Positions 1-12,141 of a stretch of 64,000 nt of DNA are shown here, one piece after another. The first letter of the stretch is position 1; each line of letters starts with the position of its first letter. The stretch is taken from contig JAFMSR010000005.1 in NCBI GenBank assembly GCA_022818135.1, positions 19,997,168 through 20,061,167 of the forward strand, in the 5' to 3' direction. Origin of the DNA: Saxidomus purpurata (Eukaryota; Mollusca; Bivalvia; Venerida; Veneridae). Below the pieces are notes generated by a model, which searched no databases, was not told the origin of the DNA, and was given only the letters and a program-made list of their open reading frames with translations. Both the position numbers and the translations under genes were made by a program.

Positions 1-207
1 CTAGATATGCCCGGCACGTTAAAGAATTACCAGAAGAAGGGCTGTAAAAAGCATGTAAACTCGCTAGTTTACTCGTATAACTCGCATTCCACACGAGTCC
101 ACCAAGATATCACCGTACGAGTTTTGAAAATGCCAATGAATCAGACATGATAATGAATAAAAATAGCCAGGAATACATAGAAGAGTAACTTTAGTAACGC
201 TTGCAGG

Positions 208-800
208 GGTCAATGAATTTGATCCAAATCTGGCACAAAGGTATATGACTCAAAGTACAGGTAAAATTCGAGTTTGGTGACAATCCATCAGCTTTTGGAT
301 GAGTTATTGGCCTGAGATAGTTTCTGAAATCAGAGGATTATTTTGATTCATATTTTGCAAGTAGGTATGAAATGATTTTTGTTACAATCCACTATTGGTT
401 AAGTTTCTGCTCCCTTTTTTTACTTAAACTATTAAACATGTAGATATGTCATAGAACAAAAAATTTTGAAATTTCAGACAGTCACTAATAACAACATATC
501 AGTCTTATACATTGTGCTTTGTAAAACATTTGAAACTATAATGCATGTAGGTTGTGTCATTATCTAGTGTTACTAACTTGTTCACGTGTAATATGTAAAG
601 TTTGTAGTTAACATTTTTGTGCATTTTGAGTATTAAATATGTAGACTTTCCAGTCTGTGATATAGAATAAATGAATAGCTGATAAGCTGATAAATATTGA
701 AATATATACTTTTCAGGAACGTTGATATACCAGAATAGTTTACAGACGTCAGTGTAGTAAGGGTTTATTTATCTTGCATCACTATAGCAAAACAGGAAAA
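208..800 (+). promoter_or_regulatory. 5' flank and 5' UTR of PTER copy 1
   Basis: This stretch matches the 5' flank of the second PTER copy (63368-63883) along its length, with many substitutions and small gaps. An AG acceptor after a pyrimidine stretch (AG at 715-716) sits at the same place in both copies (816-817 of the 63-kb region, i.e. 63816-63817). The ATG exon therefore probably starts at 717, and there is likely an upstream non-coding exon that I cannot place. No TATA box stands out. Bases 1-207 show nothing I can recognise. Confidence 0.5.
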
Positions 801-3800
801 ATGGAAGGCAAAATTAACACTGGTAAGTAATAATTGACCATACTTACAATATAAATACTGCAATAGTCAGTGACTGTTACGCAAGGTTTTTATGACTCCC
901 AAAGGGAGATCATAAAGTTACCGCTTTGTCCATCCTTACGGCTTCTGTCTATAACACGAGCTTGTCTATTACACGAGTATAACTCTAAATTATAAAAAGT
1001 ATTTAGTTGAACCTCACAAAATGATAGAGGACATTGAGAGGAAAAGTAGTGTACAAGAACCATAACTCTGCCTTGCTTGGCATTCTAAGTACCCCCTCGC
1101 TTTTACAAATTATTTTCCAAAGAATAACTTCATAAGTACGGAAGTGAGTTTATTCAAACTACACGGAAAGAAAGGGGACATTCAGAGGAAGTGCAGTGAT
1201 CAAGAAACATAACTCTACCTTCCCCCTTTCTAAAATGATCACCCTTTATCAGTGTTATCATCTAAAATTATGTTTGTCTACAGCATATCAAAAATATTAA
1301 AGGGGTTGTCTTTATATTTCACACAGATTGAGATATTGAGAGGGAATGCAGTGACTAAGAACAATAACTCTTCCTTGCACAATTTTTAATTACAAAACTG
1401 TATCTCACTTTGCCAAAAATGTGTTTGTTCGGAACATAGCTCCATTGACTTTATATTATACACAATAGTAGAGGACATCGAGGGAAGTGAAATAACCAAG
1501 AACAGTAACTCCTCCTTTCATAATTATTAATTAATTCCCTTTGTCATATGAAAATATGCTTGTCTGGGCCATAACTCCATAACTATTCGTGATACTGACT
1601 TGATACTTTACACAGTTGAAGATGACATTGAGAAAAATTGCAGTGACCAAGAACAGTAACTCGTCGTTGCATATTTTTTTATTTCCTCCCTTTGTCATAT
1701 GAAATTACACTTGTCCAGGGCATAGCTCTATAACTATTCAATGGATTGACTGGATATTTCACATAGTGGTAAAAGACATTGAAAGAAAGCGCAGTGTCAA
1801 AAACATATACTCCTTCCACAAATTTTTAATTGTCTCCCATTTTCATTTATGCTTATTATTTTCCTGAACATAACTTGAAAATAATTCATTGGATTGACTT
1901 GATATTTCACGCAGTGGTAATTGACATTGAGAAGAAGTACACAGTCAAAGAACTATAAGCCTGCCTTGTCCATTAAAAAAAAAAATTTCACTTTGACAAA
2001 ATTGGAGACCTTCATATGAAGGCGTTAGTTCTGGGAGCATCCATTGTTTTCAACGATATCCTCGCAAAAGATTGGTGTGTAAGTAAGACAATATTCATTC
2101 TGGGAAGTCTTGACAGAAAGAAACCCCACTTTTTAGAAAAGGAACATTAGAAACTCTAAAAATTTAAGATTTGAAGATAGAACTAAATGGATAGTGTTAT
2201 AAAAACGTGACATTGACTGTTCAGCTCTTTGACCAATTATTTGACAAGCTGCTTTTTTCCATTTAAACAGTGCTAGATTGAATCTTTGTAATCCGCAATT
2301 GTTGTAACGTAATGTTAACTATATAACATATTCTAGTAGGTTTATTATATTTCTTTTTAATTCCCTTCTTCTTCATTTCAATAATCATACATACAATTAA
2401 GATATTTTTAAATCTTTGATTGCCCCACAAGTCAGCCAAAGACTAAAGTAAAGTGTTGGTCTCAAAGTCTGATAAAATACAGTCCAACCTTTCCACAACA
2501 ACACCAAAGAGAATATCAATTTGTGTTTGGTGTGGAGAGGTTGTTGCTCTGGGGAGGTTAATTTGTTCAGGTATAACTGCTTTGGGAAATAAAACATCTG
2601 TCTTTGTAGAGAGATTTTTGCTCTTCGTAGGTGTTGTTTAGAGAGGTTGGACCGTATTGTCTTTCATCATGAGCTAGTGTTTACCAGTTTAACAAATGGT
2701 TAACTATATAACGTAAATTTTACCTTGTCATTCTAGAAAGAAACACTTAAATGTACCTTACGTTTCTGACTGCAAGTGATGCTGCCTTTGCGACCAGAGC
2801 TTATCATGATCAGGCTGCACATTTGTACCATTTGATCATGATCTGCAGTGTTTACTTTTCAGACAGTAAATTTTCACAGAACTACCCTTGGAACAATAAG
2901 TGGTACAGTCCTGATGAAAAGCTAATGATTCCACGTTAGAAATCTAGCAGGGTCAATGTTAGAGCAAGACTAAGATTACAAGATGTGTATTACATCATTA
3001 GTTTTATATTATGATATTGTATTACAGTTTTGGGGAGTATTGCCCCAGCTGATGCTGGTGTTGTCTTGCCACATGAACATCTTGTATGCGATATCGGAGC
3101 TGTAATGCTAAAGAATGATTCAGAGTACGGTAAACAACCCGTCTCACCGAACATTGGCTGGTGGTTAACATATAATCCGTAAGTTTTTCACAAACTTGTT
3201 AGGGAAAAGTACACAAAAAGCAGTTTGCTTCCAGAACACCTTGTCTAAAACGCAAAGGTTTTTTGATAACTGAGACAGGCAAAGATGGCAGCAAATTGTT
3301 TTGGAATAGAACTGTCTTCAAACAGACATTTCGGAATCAGATTACGACTAAGTCAGATTTATTTAGATAATTTTAGGCAACTTTCTTTGAATAAATACTA
3401 AATAGGTCAGATGATGATGATATAATACCGGTACTGTTTATGTGAGGTGAATGAAACTCTTTGGCTACACACACTGTATTATTACTGTATTTGTCATGGT
3501 TCAGTTTCTATGCTCAGATTATCATTTAGATCTAGTTGGAGATAAACAGATAACAATTTTTTTTTGTATTGTACAAGTCACACCATATTGCAAGTATGGT
3601 CGCAGAAACTGCAACTTCTTTAATCAGCAGCTCCCTAACCAAGGTCAGTTTCCCTCGGCAAGGTCAGTCTCCCTCGGCAAGGTCAGTCTCCCTCACCAAG
3701 GTCAGTCTCCCTCACCAAGGATAGTCTCCCTCACCAAAGTCAGTCTTTCTCACCACCAAGGTCAGTCTTCCTCACCAAGGTCAGTCTTCCTCACCAAGGC

Positions 3801-6800
3801 CAGTCTCCTTCATCAAGGTCATTCTTCTTTGTATTGGTGTTGCTGAGATCTATTTGTTTACTTTCAGATATTCTAACTACGATAATGCACGTCTCTATGA
3901 AGAGAAAGAAGCAGTGACGGAGGAACTCAAATTTTTCAAGGTATTAAAGATGCAATGTTCATCAATAGTACTGAAGAAAAGTATGTGTCTAGTCTGGCTA
4001 TGTCTGCCGTATTGTTTTAGGTTTATAGTAAACTGCCTAAAAGCACAACATTGATCGATTGTTTGAAAACAATATAAATTTATCTTTGTTATGTTTTTAA
4101 AGCAACTAATCCATAATAATCTACAAATGAAGATAAATATCATCATTGATTTCATACTTTAATCTCAGGAAATTCAAATGAAAGCATTAAATTAAACTTG
4201 CTGTTGTTTACCGACTCATGACATTACGGGGTCTTTCTGGTGTGACATTTCAACTGATCGTAGTCTCGATTCCTTGGCCATTGTCCTGGACACTGGGTTG
4301 CAAATATACTCAAATTACAATAAAATTAACGATGTTTAAATTCACAGCAAAATGGAGGCGGTCTTATAGTTGACAACACAACATACGGTCTTCAACCTGA
4401 CGTAAAGGAGCTGGTAAAAATGTCCAGGGCAACGGGTGTTCACATCGTAGCAGGAACTGGTAATCTTCACACCATACATATCGATAAATCAATTGATATA
4501 AATACATACCCCAATACTGTCTTGTGTTCAGTTATGTTCTTTTAAAAAGTCAAGAGTTTCTGTCTTTAATTTTTTTAAAAACAAGCTGACAGTAAACTTA
4601 TTATTTTTTTATATCCTTGATATTGAATTGCTTCATCATACATTTTCAAAATGGCTCATAAGCAATATAACAGTAAGTTTGATGCTATAGCCTCGTAGGC
4701 AATATATTTGATACTCTAACCTCATAAGTAATATAGCAGTAAGTTTGATGCTATAACCTCGTAGGTAATATAAGAGTAAGTTTGATGCTATAACATCGTA
4801 AGCAATATAAAAAGAAGTTTGATGATATGACATACTAAGTAACGGTAAATTTGATGCTCTAACCTCTTAAACAATATACGATTATAACAGTATAACAGCA
4901 TATTTGATGCAATAACCTCGTAAGCAGTATAACAGTGAGTTTGATGCAGAACCCCCTAAGCAGTATAACAGTATGTTGATGCATTAATCCCCGTAAGGAA
5001 CATAACAAAAGTTTGAAGCTATAACCTCTTAAGCAGTATAACAGTACGTTTGATGCTACAACCTCGTTAGTAGAATAGCAGTATGTTTTGATGCTATAAC
5101 CTCTTAAGCAATGTAACATGAAGTTTGACGCTATAACATTGTACGCAGAATGGTACATTTGGTACGTTTGGTGGTATAGCCTCCTAAGCACTATAACAAT
5201 GTGGTTGATGCTATAACCTCGCAAGCAGAATAGCAGCAAGTTTGATCATATAACCTCGTAAGCAATAAAACAGTAAGTTTGATGCTTTATCCTCCTAAGC
5301 AGCATAACAGGACGTTTGATTCTTTAACATCGTAAGCAATATAACAGGAAGTTGGATGGTAAAACATCCTAAGCAGTTAACAGTATGTTTGATGCTATAA
5401 CCTCTTAACCAATATAACAGGAAGTTTGACGCTATAACCTCGTAAACAGTATAACAGTAAGTGTGATGCTATAACCTCGTAAGCAGTATAACATTAAGTG
5501 TGATGCTATAACCTCGTAAGCAGTATAACAGTAAGTGTGATGCTATAACCTCGTAAGTAGTAGAACAGGAAGATTTACGCTGCACCCTTGCAAGAAATAT
5601 AACATGAAATTTGATGATAAAACCTCGTCATTGATATAACAGTGTGTTTTGTGCTATAACCCCGTGAACAATATAGCAGTATGTATATATGATGCTATAA
5701 CCTTGTAAGCAATAATAATAGTTTGCTTGATGCTATTACCTCGTAAGCAATATAACAGGAAGTTTGATATTACATGTATAACCTCGTAAGCAGTATAACA
5801 GTGTGTTTGATGCTATAACGTCGCGCAGTATAATAGTACATTTGTAAGTTTAATGCTTTGACCTCGAAAGCAATGTAACAGAAAGTTTGATGCTGTAACC
5901 TCGTAAGCAGTGAGACAGTAAGTTTGATGCTAAAACCTCGTAAGCAATATAATAGAAAGTTTGATGCTGTAACCTGGTAAGCAGTAAGACAGTAAGTTTG
6001 ATGCTAAAACCTCGTAAGTAGTATAGCAGTAAGTTTGATGCTATAACCTCCTAAGCAATATCACAGGGAGTTTGATGTTACGCCCTCGTAACTATTACAC
6101 CAGTAAGATACTTTAACCTTGTAAACAATATAAACGTATATTTAATGATATAACCTCGTTAAATTGATGCTGTATGCTCGTAAGCAGTATAACAGTATGT
6201 TTGATGCTATAACCTCGTTAGCAATATAACAGTATAGTTGATACTATATCTCTATATACTATTCATTTATACGATCAGGGTATTATGTTGAATGTTCACG
6301 TCCCAGCACTGTGAATGGCACTGTGGAAGAATATTTTAACTTCATGAACAATGGGTTACATACTGGATGTGAAGGGACTCGTATAAAAGCAGGTGTGCTT
6401 GGGGAGCTTGGATGTTCCTATCCATATACAGGTACTACTGTGTATTTACAAAGCCAGATATGGCCCAGTGTGTTTATGCGCTTAGAATGGTGAATTGTGT
6501 CAGCTACTTATATACATGTAAATGTGAAGGTCAATGTCAGATGAAAGTCAGGGTCAGAGTATCAATGTATCATACAAGGAATAGTGTGTGTACATGTATA
6601 TAAACAAAATTTGCTTAGCAATGAAATTGCGCATCTGTTCTTCATTGAGGGCAAATGTTTGTCCAGCATAGTTATCATGGACTTGGTAAGAGTAGCGGAG
6701 TAATGGCCCTTTCGTGATCTTTAAAGCCTTCTCTCTCAGTTCTATTTTCCTATATCAGAAAGGTATAGAAGCATGATATGGCAATTAACATCAATTTTCT

Positions 6801-8877
6801 AAATATGAATTAACTCAGTTATAAATGCAATTTTTTTGTAAACAAGCACATTTAGAAATCCTTTTGTACGTACTTGTTACTTCCATGCAGAATCTGAGAA
6901 GAGAGTTCTTCAAGCAGCAGCCAAGTTAGAATGTGATACAGGTTGTCCAGTCATTATCCATCCAGGCAGCAACTCAGCATCACCATTTGATATCATGAGA
7001 ATATATCTGGAAGCTGGAGGTCACGCCAGCAGGGTTGTTATGTCACATATAGACAGTAAGTATGTTATACATAATAATACACATCTACACAATAAAATGG
7101 ACCTTGCCAGAATCTCTTTCACAGCCGATGAAAATACAAGCGAATAAAAATATTGTTGTTCACGCAACACATAGAGGATAATTGTAGGTAATGGTCTAAT
7201 ATCACGTTATAATTTCACCGTGCGGGCACCAAAAGTGATATTTACACGAGTGGTGCAGCCACGAGTGAAAATAACTACTGTTGGAGTTCACGATTGAAAT
7301 TTACGTGATGTTACATCGATACCAACAATTTTTCTGCTTATTGTATTGTCAAAACTCTACTTTTGTTGAGTTTGTTTCGATAAAATGTAAAAATTATCGC
7401 GGAAACATAGCACAAATGACGTCATTTTAACGACTTCATCGTCGTATGGGTTCCAGTTTTAATTACGCTCGGTAAACTTTTAGACGTAAATTCGGGTTAA
7501 ATATTTTGAAAAACAGTGAAAATAAATATGGTAATCCACAGTTTCAAAACTGTGGATAATCACTTTTATTTCATTGAGAAAATCCTATAATTCACTGGAA
7601 AACAAAACATAAAATGCAACATTACTCTGCCAACAAAAAGTTGTTATTTTATTGATATAGATAATATGTCATTGGTCCCACAATTTCTATGAAAATTTAT
7701 TCCAATATAAATAACTTCTGTAATGTTACTCTTATTTCTGGAAACAGCTTTAATCCATGCTACCATACTGGTCTTTGGTTACCACCACATGCTTGCTGTC
7801 GGTGTTGTTCCACATATTGGTTTTCCTCATATTTTAAATGTACTGGAAATGAAGTTGAATAATGTAACCGAAACATCTTTGTAACACTCCATTGTACATT
7901 GCATATTTAAAAAGTAAGCAATGTATATTACCCATCACCCCAAATATGATAAATAGATGTATTTCTCTGTCAAAAAAAATATTTACTTTACGTTTTTCGT
8001 TGGTTTATTTTATTTTCACTACTCGTGGCTGCGTCAATCGTGAAAATATCACCTTTGTTGCCCATTTGGTAAAATCATAACGTGATGTTATACCGAAACC
8101 AATAATTAACCTGTATGACTGTTAAAAGTAATTGTTATATAGAAGCATGTTTTATATTACAGGAACAATTTCAGAGATACCTGAGCTGTTGGACTTCGCA
8201 TCAAAGTTTGACTGTTACACAGAGTATGATTTGTTTGGTCTGGAGATGTCATACAATCCAGAGAATCCTTCATTTGATATACCGAGTGATGCTCAACGAA
8301 TACAAGGAATCAAAGCACTTGTGGATAATGGATTCCAGGATCGGATAACTGTGTCACAAGATATGCACAGTAAACATAGACTTGTAAGTTATTCATACTG
8401 TAGCGTTGATACTTAACGAGGAGTAAACTAGCTGAGAATGAGTCCGTAGTTACTAACAAAGAAACAAATATGTGATATTTTTAAATAAATGAATATGATA
8501 TGACCGTTTTATTTTAGAATGTATAAACGGTAACTGTTAGTAATAGGAAAACTTAAAGCACTACATTGTGTGAAAACAAAGATTTTCATGATAGAAACAG
8601 GTAATAAAATGCTATTGTTTTTATCAGCAGCGAAGATACATGTATAATTTTAAGGCAATTTTTGTTCCATAGCCTGCAGATGTACACACTGTTGGATTGT
8701 AAATAGACATACTCTTGTTTGTACTTTCAGATGAAGTATGGTGGACATGGTTACTCCCATATACTTCTGAATGCTGCACCTAAAATGTTGGAGAGAGGAA
8801 TATCCCAGGAGAATGTAAACAAGATTCTCAAAGACAATCCACAAAGATGGCTCACATTTACAAAGACCAACAACTGA
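801..8877 (+). CDS. PTER: Phosphotriesterase-related protein (N-acetyltaurine amidohydrolase family)
   Basis: Eight coding exons: 801-822, 3028-3178, 3868-3940, 4348-4459, 6279-6431, 6891-7055, 8163-8383, 8731-8877. They give 1044 nt and 347 aa, against 349 aa in human PTER. All junctions are GT-AG and phases close. The metal site of the amidohydrolase fold is complete: HEH at residues 23-25, bridging Glu162 (GELGC; PTER proteins have Glu where bacterial phosphotriesterases have carboxylated Lys), His194 (IIHPG), His223 (MSHID) and Asp292 (SQDMH). The C-terminal [11 protein letters not shown] motif is typical. Mammalian PTER hydrolyses N-acetyltaurine; the same activity here is an inference. 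The start MEGKINTVLG fits the family's short N-terminus and is conserved in the second copy at 63884. Introns carry repeats (see separate entries). Confidence 0.95.
885..1990. repeat. Dispersed repeat with about 6 degenerate internal subunits, PTER intron 1
   Basis: Degenerate subunits of roughly 100-180 bp recur, each carrying a phrase like CATAACTCTNCCTTGC and a phrase like GACATTGAGAGGAA. The left end (AAAGGGAGATCATAAAG then CTTTGTCCATCC) reappears at 63946-63990 in intron 1 of the second PTER copy, so this insertion predates the gene duplication. No coding content seen. Confidence 0.6.
2479..2655. mobile_element. MITE with short inverted ends, PTER intron 1
   Basis: The ends ACAGTCCAACCT (2479-2490) and AGGTTGGACCGT (2644-2655) are near-perfect inverted repeats. 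The interior has further partly inverted stretches (CCACAACAACACC near the left, GGTGTTGTTTAGAG near the right). The end sequence resembles non-autonomous mariner/Tc1-like elements; the superfamily is a guess. A related element with weaker ends lies at 59474-59655. Confidence 0.5.
2755..2945 (+). repeat. Dispersed repeat with TGATCATGATC core, PTER intron 1
   Basis: A short repeat containing a GATCATGATC palindromic segment and the phrases CAGTAAATTTTCA and CAGTGTTTACTTTTCAG. A diverged relative lies at 40640-40830 in DSCC1 intron 5. A 62-codon open frame through it (2751-2939) has no gene-like features; I treat it as chance. Confidence 0.45.
3640..3830. repeat. 19-bp minisatellite, PTER intron 2
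   Basis: About ten copies of a 19-bp unit (CTCACCAAGGTCAGTCTCC with variants), ending about 35 bp before the acceptor of PTER exon 3. The units are pyrimidine-rich on the + strand and merge into the polypyrimidine tract region. A 131-codon open frame runs through it (3451-3846) but is only repeat translation. Confidence 0.85.
4655..6245. repeat. 37-bp minisatellite array, PTER intron 4
   Basis: Roughly 40 diverged copies of a unit of about 37 bp built from GCAGTATAACAGTAAG, TTTGATGC and TATAACCTCGTAA fill nearly the whole intron between exon 4 (ends 4459) and exon 5 (starts 6279). Many units contain AGTAAG(T), which resembles a 5' splice site on the gene's strand. Short open frames inside (for example 4859-5239 on -) are repeat translation. 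Confidence 0.9.
7201..8086. mobile_element. Terminal-inverted-repeat element, PTER intron 6
   Basis: The left end (ATCACGTTAT, then GGCACCAAAAGTGATATTT, GCAGCCACGAGTG) is the imperfect inverted complement of the right end (8000-8086: CACTACTCGTGGCTGC, AAATATCACCTTTG, ATAACGTGAT), giving terminal inverted repeats of about 70-80 bp with gaps. The left 130 bp is itself palindromic. No transposase is visible. The element ends 76 bp before the acceptor of PTER exon 7. Confidence 0.65.
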
Positions 8878-9088
8878 TTATATATACAGATATTCCAGGG
8901 CTGGTGATATATTCTATATGTAGGCTTCCGGACACTCTACAAAATGTAATATGTATACTGTATATGTAGGGGTACAATCCATTTTATTAACCAAGAAAAA
9001 AATGCAGATGTAAATATATGGTGATCTGTAGATGCCAAAATCTTATACCCGATATATAGTAAATTCCGTATATATCATTGTTATATCA

Positions 9089-9094
9089 ATAAAT
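9089..9094 (+). terminator. Candidate PTER poly(A) signal
   Basis: AATAAA 212 nt after the PTER stop. It is the first canonical hexamer after the stop. The sequence just downstream (9104-9190) resembles the end of a MITE (ATATACAGAGTTTACAGTAG). Confidence 0.5.
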
Positions 9095-9199
9095 AATTTT
9101 CATATTAAACAAAGAGAGTATTAAATGGGACCGAGAAAAGATTCGGTTTTCACTATATCCAGATTCGTTATATACAGAGTTTACAGTAGGGCATGCGTA

Positions 9200-9950
9200 C
9201 TATTATTGATATTTCTACTTGGCTTCTCACATATCACAGATACATTCACCATAGAATAATCAAGGGATGACCATTATCATAGTGGAAAGTGAGAAATCTC
9301 CTTTGTCCAAATGGATTTTTAGTTATAGATTGACAACACATCTGTAGTAGTCAGACCTCAGTTAGATTCGTTTTAACCAAGTTCTGGAACACACCTGTTA
9401 TTGCTAATTCAAGTTACTTTTGTAGTTTAATGGACCTACCTGACTCATAAGTAGATATTTAAGATGTTTCTGCACCATAATTCTATTTGAAATGATTATT
9501 AACAGCATTATTGGAATACATAACTGTGTAGTTACTTCCATCTGTGTCTGTACTGTATTGAAGGGTCAATGCAACACAGTCTATCAATAATCTGATAATT
9601 CACAGAAATTATTATTGTATTGCTTTGACCTTTGATTTGATATGTACTATGATACGACAGAGAAGGGACATGTGCAGAAACACAAGACCCTAATGCATGT
9701 TAATATAATGATATAATAGCTTATATAATTTAATTATCATTCAGTATAATTAATGCTTTTTCGTGATCTTTCCAAAGGGTATTTTTATGCCACCATGGAA
9801 ATTTATCACTTCATTTACAAGTGTATGTCATTGTTTTTTGTTAGAAACAGATTTTAAAGCACATGAATTTGCAAATAAATTGAGATTATTTCATGTTTTG
9901 GTGTGGACTTTTTTCCGATCTTTCGCGGACTTTAATGCCTGTTTCAACAG
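9200..9950. other. Intergenic, no recognisable feature
   Basis: AT-rich sequence after PTER. I see no exon with convincing codon content, no tRNA and no tandem repeat. Confidence 0.4.
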
Positions 9951-9954
9951 TATT

Positions 9955-10112
9955 ATAGTTATTTACAGGTGGGCAGTTTACCACATATCTTTCCTTAAAA
10001 CATTTTCACAAAAAAAGACTTTGTTGGCGATGGGACACTAACCCGCGACTCTCAATTAATGAGAACTTAGTCATTTCAAGTCAGGACTCAACCACTTTAC
10101 CACGGAGAGAGG
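9955..10112 (-). mobile_element. tRNA-derived SINE
   Basis: On the - strand a tRNA-like head with a GTGG(T/A)AAAGTGGTTGAG box-A-like stretch and a GAGTCGCGGGTTAGTG box-B-like stretch is followed by a body that ends near CTGCCCACCTGTAAAT. The same head and body order occurs at 15675-15850 and 29398-29560, so this is one dispersed family. Confidence 0.55.
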
Positions 10113-10399
10113 CTTTGTTACGTTTTCAAATTTTAATTTTTTATGTAGCAAAGATTTTACATTAGAAGTGCTAAAACTTGTGTGAATCTGCTTAAGGAGC
10201 CAGACAACATATCATTTTTGATGGCATGTAAATTTACATGAATGCAATATCTTTTCATTTTAGGACTCATCAAACTGAGTATACTATAATGACTTTCTAA
10301 AATAAGTAAAAGGCTTAAATACATTCATTCCATTCGTACCTGATTATCAAAGTAAGTGTTAAACATCTACTCATACACTTGTCTTGGTTACAGTGTATG

Positions 10400-11115
10400 T
10401 TTTGTTAGGTGAGCTATTTTGATCGCCTGATGTCTGTGGTCTGTTGTCTGTCTGTCGTGTTCACGCTTACATTGTGAACACTCTAGAAGTCACATTTTAA
10501 GTTCATTCCTCATGAAAATTGGTCAGAATACTTTTCTTGATGATCTTTAGGCAAAGTTAAAAACAAGGTTATGTAGGGTATAAAAGCCAGGACACCTTTT
10601 AAATAATAATAAAAACACTGTGAACACTATAGAGGCCACATTTGACTCCCATTCATCATGAAATATGTCAAAATGTTTTTGTTGATGATTTTTTGGCCAA
10701 ATTCAAAACTAGGTCACCAAGTTAAATCACAGAAAAACCTTGTCAACACTATAATTCATATTTTATACCAAATTATTTTGAAAATTAGGAAGAATGTATG
10801 TTTCCGTGAACTCTAGGTCTAGTTCAAGACTTGGTCACAAGGGATCAAAACCTTTGTCACCCAGTCAAATCATAGAAAAACCTTAAGACTACTGTAGATG
10901 CCACATATTGTACAATCCTCAGTCTTGAACTCTAGGTCAGGTTTTAATCAAGGTCACATGAGATCAAAACTTGGTCTCCGAGTCGAATTATAGACAAACA
11001 TTGTAAACACTGTAGAATCCACATTTTGTACCCTATCATTTTGAAAATTGATGAACGTTTGTTTTGATGGATTCTAGACAAGGTACGAAACTGGGTCACT
11101 TTGGGTCACCTTGAT
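10400..11115 (+). repeat. Dispersed repeat with about 140-bp internal subunits
   Basis: Starts near GTGAGCTATTTTGATCGCC and repeats a subunit containing GTGAACACT, CATGAAAATTGGTCAGAAT and ACTAGGTCACC about five times with high divergence. The subunit wording is close to that of 59680-60295, so the two may be one family. Confidence 0.55.
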
Positions 11116-11540
11116 TATTCTGTTACTATTGTCAACAATTATTATCAACGAATTTTATTTTCAACATACGTTATTTTAAATTAAATTCATTAATGAACGG
11201 GTTTCTGTACTGAAATAGTGCTCTCCAGTTAAACATTATTATCATTATTGTTATTATTACTATTGGTAAGTAATGCGATTGATAATATTGAATGTTTTTA
11301 TGGTCAAAATAAAACAGACGATTTTCCCCATTACCCACAAAAGTAACTCGTCATCTTCAGTATCTCCGTTAGGCAATATTCCAGCACAATCGATAATCAA
11401 TGATTTATGACCCTGTCCGTTAATTTACAGATACTACCAAAGCGTAGTTATTTCCGTAAACGGCTAATCCCCAATAATTATCGATCGTTTGCTGATTTTC
11501 TGCCGTATGAACAAAAATATACCTGGATTGCCCTGGGTGA
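11116..11540. other. Intergenic, nothing recognised
   Basis: AT-rich sequence with a run of ATTATTATT-like triplets near 11238-11262. No gene-like signal. Confidence 0.35.
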
Positions 11541-11788
11541 TGTGAGGATTCTAGTTCTAGTGACGAAGATTTTTGTGTAGAACAAAATCATAAAAACTTA
11601 AAAACCAACGGTAAAGGCACCGAACAGACAAAACCTGAAAGACACCCTATATACGCATGTGACGTGTGAGAAATTATACGTGTCCATTAGTGGAATCACA
11701 GGCCACATGCGAACAAAGCATGGGCTGCAAAATGTCAAGGGTAAGTGGTTTTTGTAATGATATAGTCAATATTGGCATTAAAGACCAC

Positions 11789-12141
11789 TAACTTAAAAGT
11801 CCCAGGATCTTTTTGAATTTACTGATATTGTAAAACAAATATGCTGATAGGATAATGATGGAACCATGTTCTATTCCCTCAAAAACAATGTTGACATATT
11901 CATTTTTTTTTTTTTGTATTCAAGTCGCCTTTTCACGGAAAAGAGTTGCCTGGAAGCCTTTTTAAATTGTTTGCAATATCATTGAAAAAAATAACGCTCT
12001 ATATTTCTAACATGTACATCGATTTATAAAGTAAAATTATGAATGTTTTGGTACAAATAAAGGTCATTTCCGCCGATAAGACATATTTCTTGGTAAAATA
12101 AGAATCATTGTCAGTGTGATCCTGTGACTTTAACTCAGTTA
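11789..12141. mobile_element. MITE, family with copy at 43529-43788
   Basis: Ends TAACTTAAAAGTCCCAGGAT and ATCCTGTGACTTTAACTCAGTTA are imperfect inverted repeats. The interior shares AATTTACTGATAT, CAATGTTGACATAT and ACAAATAAAGGTCATTTC with the copy in DSCC1 intron 9. Two copies make this a dispersed element. Confidence 0.65.

Noticed and set aside
208..960. Copy-1 and copy-2 PTER flanks as allelic duplication in the assembly
   Set aside because: The non-coding parts differ by many substitutions and gaps, more than expected between alleles, though I could not compute identity exactly.
3451..3846. 131-codon frame on + before PTER exon 3
   Set aside because: Most of it is translated 19-bp minisatellite, and PTER exons 2 and 3 join in phase without it.
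4859..5239. 126-codon frame on - inside PTER intron 4
   Set aside because: Translation of the 37-bp array; periodic [11 protein letters not shown] repeats only.
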